Below are positions 1-6,560 of a DNA stretch of 30,197 nt, one piece after another; within the stretch, counting starts at the first letter, position 1; every line of letters starts with the position of its first letter. Under the pieces are notes generated by a model that saw only the letters and a list, made by a program, of their open reading frames with translations, was not told where the DNA came from and ran no database searches. This DNA is from CAUPWF01 sp964369755. Its GTDB lineage: Bacteria; Bacillota; Clostridia; Lachnospirales; Lachnospiraceae. The position numbers and the translations under genes were made by a program. The stretch lies in assembly GCA_964369755.1 (NCBI GenBank), contig CAYJFY010000031.1, forward strand, positions 1 to 30,197, given 5' to 3'.

Positions 1-1
1 G

Positions 2-52
2 TTGTATCAGTATATGAAGGATAATGATGGAGATGGAATGGTAGGAGAGTAG
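2..52 (+). CDS. C-terminal end of an upstream gene (partial)
   Basis: An open frame runs in from the window edge and stops at TAG 50-52, encoding the tail LYQYMKDNDGDGMVGE. The DxDxDG pattern followed by Glu resembles the calcium-binding loop at the end of Excalibur or dockerin-type modules of secreted proteins. Only 16 residues are visible, so the family cannot be fixed and the frame could be fortuitous. Confidence 0.45.
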   Translation: MYQYMKDNDGDGMVGE

Positions 53-128
53 AAATAAAATCAAATGAAAACATTCTGTTAATAAAGTGAAAACAATTAT
101 AGATATAGTAATAATGCACAATGAAATG

Positions 129-157
129 TGGTATCATATATAAAAATTGGCTATAAT
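129..157 (+). promoter_or_regulatory. weak candidate promoter for the secreted protein gene
   Basis: A good -10 (TATAAT, 152-157) lies about 55 bases before the chosen ATG at 213. The hexamer at the matching -35 position (TGGTAT, 129-134, 17-base spacer) is poor. The rest of 53-212 is A+T-rich and shows nothing else. Confidence 0.3.
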
Positions 158-212
158 AGACATGAAAAGAGCTATATATGCGCAATTGAAATTATTTTTG
201 CGAGGACACCAC

Positions 213-1157
213 ATGAAGAAGATATTGGCAATTATTCTAGCACTAACGATACAATTTACTACGGTTGCAGAAGTGTATGCGATCGCGCCCAAACCAGAAC
301 TAAGTTATAATGAGGCGCTATCTATGGAAGCTATTTATGAAGCGGCAAAGGGTATGGATATACCGTATACATGGGACGGAACACCGCAAGGAATTACGAT
401 GTCGGATGAATATGTGATTGTCAGCTCATATTTGGAGAATGGGTGTTTTTTGGTGTTTATAGATCGGATTGATCATCGAGTGGTCGCAGTCGCTAAAATC
501 AGTGAGTCTAGTCCGTCACAGGACTTGCAGGCTCATGTGGGTGGTGTTGCGTATGATTTGGTGAGCGATTCGATTTTTGTTTCTGGAAAGGGGAAGGATA
601 TTCTCGCGATTCCAATGGAAATTGTAGAGGAGATGATTGCACAGCATGTGACTCCTGAGGATAATACATTTTCGATTACGCAAGAAGAGTATATGCATGT
701 GAGTTATGAGGGAGACGATGATTTGTTGACGCCGTCGAGCCTTACGGTTCATGAGGGGGAATTATATGTAGGGGAGTTTGTTCTGGCAACGCATTCCATG
801 CTACGGCAGTATGAAATCGTAGAAGATGATGGGAATCACATCACATTACATCAGAGCAGCGAGGATATTATCTTGCCGAGCAAGGTTCAAGGGATGGCGG
901 TTATGGACGGCTACTTGATATTGTCTAGTTCCTATGGTCGAAAGACAGATTCGAAATTGTATATCGGAGAAGTAAATGGAAATAGCTATGAACAAGTGGC
1001 ATCGAGTCTTGTGATGCCACCTATGTCACAGGGGATTGTGCTTGTAGAGGATGAACTCTGGATTATGTTTGAGAGTTCTGCTGAAAAATACAAATACAAT
1101 GCTAGAAATGTGCAAGAGCACATATGGTCGATATCCGTTTCGGACATCCAGTATTAG
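213..1157 (+). CDS. secreted beta-propeller-like protein of unknown function
   Basis: A 314-residue protein starting MKKILAII, with a typical signal peptide (basic start, hydrophobic stretch, probable cleavage near VYA-IAP at about residue 22). The ATG at 213 is preferred over the in-frame ATG at 147 because the signal peptide begins there and GAGGA lies just upstream. The mature part has spaced repeats in which a QGI or QGM phrase is followed by a short hydrophobic strand (PQGITMSDEYVIVSS, VQGMAVMDGYLILSSS, SQGIVLVEDELWIMF), as expected for blades of a propeller. No catalytic motif is recognised. Its stop overlaps the stop of the convergent gene on the other strand by four bases. Function unknown; an extracellular role is inferred from the signal peptide. 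Confidence 0.8.
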   Translation: MKKILAIILALTIQFTTVAEVYAIAPKPELSYNEALSMEAIYEAAKGMDIPYTWDGTPQGITMSDEYVIVSSYLENGCFLVFIDRIDHRVVAVAKISESSPSQDLQAHVGGVAYDLVSDSIFVSGKGKDILAIPMEIVEEMIAQHVTPEDNTFSITQEEYMHVSYEGDDDLLTPSSLTVHEGELYVGEFVLATHSMLRQYEIVEDDGNHITLHQSSEDIILPSKVQGMAVMDGYLILSSSYGRKTDSKLYIGEVNGNSYEQVASSLVMPPMSQGIVLVEDELWIMFESSAEKYKYNARNVQEHIWSISVSDIQY

Positions 1158-1618
1158 GGAGTTCGATCGGCACTGTCTAACCAACCATTGTTGCCCCAAC
1201 CAGCATCGATATTGCCCCAGCCATCATAGGTGGTGTCGCATTGTGCATTCGTTGAGTATTCCCTGAACGCTTCCTTATAGGAGTGTCCTAATTTTCGGTA
1301 TTCATTTTTCAGAGTTTTCAATTCCGCATTGATTGAAAAAAACTCTCGATATCGCTTCCATGTCAATACAATTGGTAGAAGGATCGCCAATGGTATTGCA
1401 TACTGAAATACCGTGGAAACAAAGGAGGTCATAAGGATAGCAATGACTAGGAGTGGAAGAAGTATAATAATTGTTTTAAATATCATGGTTTCAAATGTCA
1501 AGTGTAGCTGATCCACAAGGGATTTTTTTTGATCTAAAATGCGTGTTTTCTCATCAAAAAAATGTTGCAACTCCAGAGGAGGTGTGAATGTGGATTTTTG
1601 CATGTTTGTATTTGCCAT
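1154..1618 (-). CDS. small two-TM membrane protein, hypothetical
   Basis: A 154-residue protein beginning MANTNMQKS. This start is chosen over a longer frame (to 1723) because AAAGGAG sits eight bases before it. A hydrophilic, possibly coiled N-terminal part (about residues 15-40) is followed by two adjacent membrane segments (about 45-85), then a charged tail that ends in a short Gly/Trp/Asn-rich stretch with repeated WGN. No family is recognised. It lies 77 bases downstream of the carboxypeptidase gene on the same strand and may be co-transcribed with it. Its stop codon overlaps the stop of the convergent secreted-protein gene, and no terminator hairpin separates the two. Confidence 0.75.
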   Translation of the reverse strand: MANTNMQKSTFTPPLELQHFFDEKTRILDQKKSLVDQLHLTFETMIFKTIIILLPLLVIAILMTSFVSTVFQYAIPLAILLPIVLTWKRYREFFSINAELKTLKNEYRKLGHSYKEAFREYSTNAQCDTTYDGWGNIDAGWGNNGWLDSADRTP

Positions 1619-1695
1619 AAGAAGACTCCTTTTCTTTTTATTGTAACGGAAAACACCTTCGATTACAATGAAAATTCTAAGAAGCCTAGTCAGTG

Positions 1696-2439
1696 TTATA
1701 GCAATAGATATTCCTCTAGGCATAGCCCCTGTTCATAGATTTCTACAGCGGATTCATGTCCTACATAGCGAAAATGCCATGGTTCATAGGAGATGCCTGT
1801 AATGTCAGTTTTGCCCTCCGGATAGCGGAGGATAAATCCGTAAAGGTGTGCATTTGCGGCAAGCCATTGGTAGACTTCCTTATTTGTTGAATCGATGCCA
1901 TTTCCATTGATGTCGACTGCAATTCCTAGCTCATGTTCACTGGTTGACAGTGGTGCAACCCAACTTTCAGTTTCGATGATGGCATCTTCGTCGGACATCC
2001 CAAGTGCTTTGCACTCAGCGAGTTTCTCATCATACAATTGTTGTTGCTTCTCACGAGTTCGAAACCCAGAAAATACAGTTGGGTAAACTCCCTCGTTTCT
2101 TGCAGCATCAAACATGTCCTGTAAATCAGGATAAATTCTCGCATGTACCTGAGTACCATTTGATAAAGTAATTAAATCCATTTCTGGTACAGATTCTATA
2201 GGATTCCATTTATTTACTAAAACAAGATTCCAATTAATATCAGATTCAGTAGAGTTTACACCTACTTTAGGAAGAAGTGCAAGCAGGTCTGGACTCCAAT
2301 TTCGAATTAAAATGACAGCTATGATTGCGAGTGCAAACGTGGTAAGTGTGATACATACCTGAGGCACCATAGAACTCACCCTTTTTTTATCGCGTCTACT
2401 GTGTCTTCTCGGTGTTTTTGTACGACTGTAACGATTCAT
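1696..2439 (-). CDS. membrane-anchored D-alanyl-D-alanine carboxypeptidase, peptidase M15B (VanY/DacB-like)
   Basis: A 247-residue protein of the zinc-dependent M15B family, which removes the terminal D-Ala from peptidoglycan stem peptides. A basic cytoplasmic start is followed by one membrane anchor (about residues 28-47) and an extracellular catalytic domain. The family signature is complete: SEHELGIAVD supplies zinc ligands His169 and Asp176, and EPWHFRYVG supplies catalytic Glu219 and zinc ligand His222. ATG at 2439 is chosen because GGAGG lies seven bases upstream; the TTG at 2445 would sit almost on the ribosome binding site. The gene is divergent from a VanR/VanS-like pair, which suggests, but does not prove, that this pair controls it. 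No VanX, VanA/G-type ligase or VanT is in the window, so glycopeptide resistance should not be inferred. Confidence 0.9.
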   Translation of the reverse strand: MNRYSRTKTPRRHSRRDKKRVSSMVPQVCITLTTFALAIIAVILIRNWSPDLLALLPKVGVNSTESDINWNLVLVNKWNPIESVPEMDLITLSNGTQVHARIYPDLQDMFDAARNEGVYPTVFSGFRTREKQQQLYDEKLAECKALGMSDEDAIIETESWVAPLSTSEHELGIAVDINGNGIDSTNKEVYQWLAANAHLYGFILRYPEGKTDITGISYEPWHFRYVGHESAVEIYEQGLCLEEYLLL

Positions 2440-2484
2440 ATTCAAACCTCCGTTCTTTTTGTTTTCTTGAGATTATTGTATCAA

Positions 2485-2511
2485 GAATAAGAAGTTCGTT
2501 CTTTCTTATTC
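2485..2511. promoter_or_regulatory. inverted repeat between the carboxypeptidase and vanRS-like genes, candidate operator
   Basis: GAATAAGAA (2485-2493) and TTCTTATTC (2503-2511) are perfect 9-base inverted arms separated by 9 bases. A possible minus-strand -10 (TACAAT, plus 2475-2480) lies next to it, so the repeat would cover the -35 region of the carboxypeptidase promoter. Binding by the adjacent VanR-like regulator is inference. Confidence 0.45.
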
Positions 2512-2576
2512 GCATATATATTAGTGACATATTTCACACAACTTTCTTACGATTTACCTACAGGTGTTGATGTTGA

Positions 2577-2605
2577 TTGACTAAGATGTGGTGGTATTAT
2601 ATGAT
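2577..2605 (+). promoter_or_regulatory. promoter of the VanR/VanS-like operon
   Basis: TTGACT (2577-2582), a 17-base spacer and TATGAT (2600-2605) form a good housekeeping promoter, leaving a leader of about 40 bases before the ATG at 2654. Confidence 0.6.
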
Positions 2606-2653
2606 GATACCAAGGTTAAAAATAATAATCTTATGAGAGGGAGATTGGTAAAT

Positions 2654-3346
2654 ATGAATATTTTAGTTGTAGACGATGAAGTTGAGATTGCAGATTTAAT
2701 AGAGGTATATCTAACAAATGAAGGCTATAACGTTTATAAATTCTATAATGGCCGAGATGCTTTGGCATGTGTAGAGTCTGTGGTATTGGATTTTGCAATT
2801 CTAGATGTTATGCTTCCGGATATATCAGGATTTCAGATCTGTAAGAAGATTCGTGAAAAGCATTTTTTTCCAATTATAATGCTGACGGCAAAAGTGGAAG
2901 ATGCGGATAAGATTGCGGGTCTTACACTGGGGGCAGATGATTATATCACCAAGCCTTTTAATCCATTGGAAGTAGTGGCGCGAGTCAAAACACAGCTACG
3001 AAGATATATGAAATACAATGCGGAAGTGAAACTAAATACGCAACAAATAAATGAATTTGATATCAGAGGGCTGATTGTAAATAAGGACACCAGAAAGTGT
3101 TTCTTGTATGATAAGGAAGTCAGCCTTACTCCGATTGAGTTCTCAATTCTCTGGTACTTGTGTAAAAACCAAGGGAAGGTTGTTCCAGCAGAGGAATTAT
3201 TTGAACAGGTGTGGAAGGAGAAATATCTGGACAACAATAATACTGTAATGGCACATATAGGAAGACTGAGAGAGAAGCTGAAGGAAACGGCGAAGAAACC
3301 AAAATATATTAAGAATGTCTGGGGGGTGGGATATATTGTTGAATAG
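2654..3346 (+). CDS. VanR-like OmpR-family response regulator
   Basis: A 230-residue regulator with an N-terminal receiver domain (VVDDE acidic pocket at about 6-10, phosphoacceptor Asp51 in LDVML, conserved Thr and Lys in LTAK and ITKPF) and a C-terminal winged-helix domain ending NPKYIKNVWGVGYIVE-like (here KPKYIKNVWGVGYIVE). Its overall wording, including GADDYITKPF and LTPIEFSILWYLC, is close to VanR proteins of glycopeptide-resistance clusters. The ATG at 2654 is chosen because the receiver domain starts there; upstream ATGs would add a tail absent from the family. It overlaps the kinase gene by eight bases, so the two are translationally coupled. The likely target is the divergent D,D-carboxypeptidase, which is inference. 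Confidence 0.92.
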   Translation: MNILVVDDEVEIADLIEVYLTNEGYNVYKFYNGRDALACVESVVLDFAILDVMLPDISGFQICKKIREKHFFPIIMLTAKVEDADKIAGLTLGADDYITKPFNPLEVVARVKTQLRRYMKYNAEVKLNTQQINEFDIRGLIVNKDTRKCFLYDKEVSLTPIEFSILWYLCKNQGKVVPAEELFEQVWKEKYLDNNNTVMAHIGRLREKLKETAKKPKYIKNVWGVGYIVE

Positions 3347-4457
3347 AAGAGAAGACTATAAGGAGTTAAGTAGAAACTTAATGCTTCGAATTGTTGTAAC
3401 GAGTTTGGTAATATTATTTGTACTTGCTGTGATTTTTGTATTATTTATTGATAATAATTTTGGCAATCTAATGGTGGATTTTTGGACTGGCTATGGTGGA
3501 ATGGCAGACAGTGATGCCATATATCTATATGATACTACATTCAGAGGTAATCAAGGATTAGTATTATTGGGAATCGCTTTTCTTGTATTTCTGATTGTAA
3601 TTATGGTGAATATAAGAAGTTTCACACGATATTTCACCGAGATTAATACCGGATTAGATGCTCTTGTCAACGAAAACGTTTCTTATGTCTCGTTATCACC
3701 TGAGCTTGCTACAACACAGAATAAGATTAATACAATTATGCAGACACTAGAAGAGAGGAAACTGCAGGCAAAGCAGGCAGAACAGAGGAAGAATGATCTA
3801 GTGGTCTATTTGGCTCATGATTTAAAGACACCACTCACGTCAGTAATCGGATATCTTACCCTACTGAGGGACGAGAAACAGATTTCAGAGGAACTGCAAG
3901 AGAAGTATTTGGCTGTTTCGTTAGATAAGGCAGAACAGCTAGAAGATTTAATTAATGAATTTTTTGAAATCACTCGATATAACCTGTCTACAATAGCCTT
4001 AGAGTATAGTCGGGTAAATATAACGCGTCTGTTAGAGCAGATTATCTATGAGTTCAAGCCCATGCTAGATGATAGGAATCTGAGGTGTAACTTATTCGCA
4101 GAGCCAGAGATGATGGTGATGTGTGACGGAGATAAGATGCAACGAGTATTCGACAATCTACTTAGAAATGCGGTGAATTATAGTTATGAAGATAGCGAAA
4201 TATGTATTAAGGTAAGATTACAAGGCAGTAATAAAATTATTGAATTTAGAAATATAGGGAATACAATTCCAGAGGATAAGTTACAGAGAATCTTCGAACA
4301 ATTTTTTCGCATAGATCGTGCGCGGGCATCAAAGAGCGGTGGGGCAGGGTTAGGGCTTGCGATTGCAAAGGAGATTGTAGAGGCACATGAAGGTGAAATA
4401 AGGGCGAAGAGCGAGGATGAAAAAACAATATTTACAGTAGTGTTACCAATTAACTAG
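3339..4457 (+). CDS. VanS-like sensor histidine kinase
   Basis: A 372-residue membrane kinase with two membrane segments (about residues 17-37 and 70-92) flanking a short extracytoplasmic loop, then a HAMP-like linker, a dimerisation domain with phosphoacceptor His160 in YLAHDLKTPLTS, and an ATPase domain with N-box (DNLLRNAVNYS) and G-box (GGAGLGLAIAKEIVEAH). These stretches match VanS closely. The TTG at 3339 is chosen because it lies behind a G-rich ribosome binding site (3321-3329) and matches the family N-terminus; the ATG at 3315 has no such site. VanS-type kinases respond to cell-wall damage or glycopeptides, but the short sensor loop gives no direct ligand information. A strong hairpin follows directly at the stop codon. 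Confidence 0.92.
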   Translation: MNRREDYKELSRNLMLRIVVTSLVILFVLAVIFVLFIDNNFGNLMVDFWTGYGGMADSDAIYLYDTTFRGNQGLVLLGIAFLVFLIVIMVNIRSFTRYFTEINTGLDALVNENVSYVSLSPELATTQNKINTIMQTLEERKLQAKQAEQRKNDLVVYLAHDLKTPLTSVIGYLTLLRDEKQISEELQEKYLAVSLDKAEQLEDLINEFFEITRYNLSTIALEYSRVNITRLLEQIIYEFKPMLDDRNLRCNLFAEPEMMVMCDGDKMQRVFDNLLRNAVNYSYEDSEICIKVRLQGSNKIIEFRNIGNTIPEDKLQRIFEQFFRIDRARASKSGGAGLGLAIAKEIVEAHEGEIRAKSEDEKTIFTVVLPIN

Positions 4458-4484
4458 TGAGGGAGTGCGATGCACTCCCTCACT
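4456..4484 (+). terminator. terminator after the VanS-like gene
   Basis: A perfect 13-base stem (AGTGAGGGAGTGC, 4456-4468, with its complement 4472-4484) closes a three-base loop and is followed by a short T-rich tail. It starts within the kinase stop codon. Confidence 0.75.
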
Positions 4485-4518
4485 TTATATAATAGGAATC
4501 CTCATTCTTATAGTAGAG

Positions 4519-4547
4519 TTGACATATTTCATAATATCATATATCAT
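4519..4547 (+). promoter_or_regulatory. promoter of the tetR-ABC operon
   Basis: A consensus -35 (TTGACA, 4519-4524), 17-base spacer and TATCAT (4542-4547) place transcription start near 4554, about 37 bases before the TetR start codon. Confidence 0.75.
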
Positions 4548-4554
4548 TAATAAT

Positions 4555-4566
4555 GAACAATTGTTC
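4555..4566. promoter_or_regulatory. palindromic operator candidate at the +1 of the tetR operon
   Basis: GAACAATTGTTC is a perfect 12-base palindrome lying exactly at the predicted transcription start. Its placement is typical for an autorepressing TetR-family protein; binding by the adjacent TetR is inference. Confidence 0.55.
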
Positions 4567-4590
4567 TCGATTGAGAAAGAGGGTAAAAAC

Positions 4591-5187
4591 ATGGCACAAG
4601 TATTAAAAGATGAGCAAAGAATTAAGATCTTAGAATCAGCAAAAATGGAATTTCTACAAAATGGTATTCCAAGTTCAACCATGAGGTTAATTGCTAAAAA
4701 TGCAGGAACAACGGTAGGGAATCTATATAGATATTACAAAAACAAGCAGGAAATAGTTGATGCGATTTTAATGCCTGTAATTACCAAGCTAAATCATTTT
4801 GATGCATTTATCTTAAGTGATGTGACAAGTATGGATAAAAGTAAGTTGGATGAGTATTTGACGAATTGGGTGGATAACTTAGTTGAGATACAAAGTGATT
4901 TTCCTATAGAAATGCATATCATTGTGAATGATGAACAGATTAATCGCGAGTATCATGACAAGCTTGTTTTGGTTATTACAGGGGTTGTATCACATGCAGC
5001 GAATGATTTTATCAGAAATGAGCATGCAATTGATATGATGTCACGAATGATTGCGCAGTCTATATTTGCAGGGATAAGAGAAGGAGTAAGCTTAAAATGT
5101 AATGAGACAATAGGCAAAGAGGATTTTAGGAAAATATTAAAAAAGTTTATGGAAAATTTCTTTTTATTTTTAGAAAATATCAGGTAG
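4591..5187 (+). CDS. TetR/AcrR-family transcriptional regulator
   Basis: A 198-residue regulator. The N-terminal helix-turn-helix covers about residues 10-55, with the family phrase TTVGNLYRYYKNKQEI at the recognition helix. The C-terminal ligand domain is divergent, so the inducer cannot be named. ATG 4591 is chosen because AGAGGG lies seven bases before it and the DNA-binding domain begins at once; the longer frame from 4465 would run through the terminator and promoter. It is first in an operon with an NAD(P)-binding protein and an ABC efflux-type pair, and probably represses that operon through the palindrome at 4555-4566. Confidence 0.9.
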   Translation: MAQVLKDEQRIKILESAKMEFLQNGIPSSTMRLIAKNAGTTVGNLYRYYKNKQEIVDAILMPVITKLNHFDAFILSDVTSMDKSKLDEYLTNWVDNLVEIQSDFPIEMHIIVNDEQINREYHDKLVLVITGVVSHAANDFIRNEHAIDMMSRMIAQSIFAGIREGVSLKCNETIGKEDFRKILKKFMENFFLFLENIR

Positions 5188-5199
5188 GAGGAGAAGTGT

Positions 5200-5817
5200 A
5201 TGAAGATAGTACTATTTGGAGCGAGTGGACAAACGGGAAGTATCGTTATGGAGTTGGCCTTACAGGCAGGCCATGAAGTTACAGCGGTGGTAAGAGATGT
5301 GAGCAAAATAAAAATATCTCATAACAATTTATCGGTCAAGACAGCAGACTTATTTGACAAGGAATCTGTGAAAGTAGTGGCGGAAGGCAATGAGCTTGCA
5401 ATATCTTGTTTGGGTGGCAATGCGAATAATAAGTCAACGCTCTTAGGAGATATGATTCAGGTGATTGTTCCAGCGGTAAAAGAAGTAGGGGTAAGAGAAA
5501 TCTATCACATGAGTTCAGCGGGCATTCATAATGAAATGCCTGGTGTTGTTGCAAAAATATTTGTAAATCTATTTTTTAAGAATGCCATTGCGGATCATAA
5601 GACGGCAGCAGAGTGCGTGATAAACAGCGGACTCAATTACTTGATTGTAAGACCTTTGTCATTAACGGAAGGAGAGATGACCAAGGAATTCAGAACATCG
5701 GATACTTCAGTGCCAAAAGGCGGGAAGAATATTTCGCGAGCAGATGTTGCGTATTTTCTTGTGGAAGCGATTGGTAAATCGGAGTATAAAAATAAATCGA
5801 TCTGTTTATGCTATTGA
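5200..5817 (+). CDS. NAD(P)-binding NmrA/SDR-like protein
   Basis: A 205-residue Rossmann protein of the atypical short-chain dehydrogenase group (NmrA-like, NAD(P)H-binding). It opens with the dinucleotide motif FGASGQTG (residues 5-12), followed by the strand-turn VVRD, and has SSAG near residue 105 where atypical SDRs carry a catalytic or structural Ser. The YxxxK catalytic pair is not evident, so it may be a redox sensor or flavin/quinone reductase rather than a classical dehydrogenase. It starts 12 bases after tetR behind GGAGGAG and is followed 41 bases later by the ABC ATPase, so it belongs to that operon. Substrate unknown. Confidence 0.85.
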   Translation: MKIVLFGASGQTGSIVMELALQAGHEVTAVVRDVSKIKISHNNLSVKTADLFDKESVKVVAEGNELAISCLGGNANNKSTLLGDMIQVIVPAVKEVGVREIYHMSSAGIHNEMPGVVAKIFVNLFFKNAIADHKTAAECVINSGLNYLIVRPLSLTEGEMTKEFRTSDTSVPKGGKNISRADVAYFLVEAIGKSEYKNKSICLCY

Positions 5818-5858
5818 AAATATCTGTTCAGGACAAGACATGATATAAGGGAGGAAAA

Positions 5859-6560
5859 ATGAGTTATATAAAATTTTCAGATGTGAAAAAAATATACCAT
5901 GTAGGTGAAGTGGATATTAAAGCACTTGATGGAGTGGACTTCGAAATAAATAAGGGTGAATTTGTCATTATTGCAGGGGCATCAGGTGCGGGGAAAAGTA
6001 CAATTCTAAATATTTTGGGAGGAATGGATCTTACAACTTCAGGTGAGATTTCTGTAGACGGCAAGGAGATTAGTGCAATCAATGAAAAAGAACTAACCGA
6101 CTATAGAAGGTTTGATATCGGATTTGTTTTTCAATTTTATAATTTGGTTCAGAATTTAACTGCGCTTGAGAATGTAGAATTAGCAACACAGATTTCGAAG
6201 AATCCATTCGATGCAGACCAAATTATTTCACAAGTTGGATTAGGAGAGAGAAAAGAAAATTTTCCATCTCAACTTTCTGGTGGGGAGCAACAAAGGGTTG
6301 CCATTGCACGTGCATTGGCTAAAAATCCGAAGTTGTTATTATGCGATGAACCAACAGGAGCACTAGACTATGAAACCTCAAAGCAGATTTTGAAACTACT
6401 TCAAGATACCTGTAGAACCTATGAGATGACAGTTGTATTAATTACGCATAATCTTGCACTTTGTCCAATTGGAGACAAGGTAATAAAAGTGAAGAATGGT
6501 AAGATTTCTTCCGTTACATTGAATGATTGTCCAAAACCGATTGAGGAGGTTGAGTGGTAG
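5859..6560 (+). CDS. ABC transporter ATP-binding protein (LolD/MacB type)
   Basis: A 233-residue ATPase with Walker A (GASGAGKST, about residues 40-48), Q-loop, signature LSGGEQQR, Walker B (LLLCDEPTGALD) and switch His (ITHN). The wording GASGAGKSTxLNILGGMD and TGALD is that of the LolD/MacB/SalX group, which drives FtsX-type permeases in mechanotransmission or extrusion rather than import. It begins behind GGGAGG and its stop directly abuts the permease start. It energises the 822-residue permease that follows. Control by the upstream TetR is inferred from the operon. Confidence 0.95.
   Translation: MSYIKFSDVKKIYHVGEVDIKALDGVDFEINKGEFVIIAGASGAGKSTILNILGGMDLTTSGEISVDGKEISAINEKELTDYRRFDIGFVFQFYNLVQNLTALENVELATQISKNPFDADQIISQVGLGERKENFPSQLSGGEQQRVAIARALAKNPKLLLCDEPTGALDYETSKQILKLLQDTCRTYEMTVVLITHNLALCPIGDKVIKVKNGKISSVTLNDCPKPIEEVEW

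Noticed and set aside
1696..4457. Vancomycin resistance cluster
   Set aside because: Only regulator, kinase and carboxypeptidase-type genes are present; the essential ligase and dipeptidase are missing from the window.
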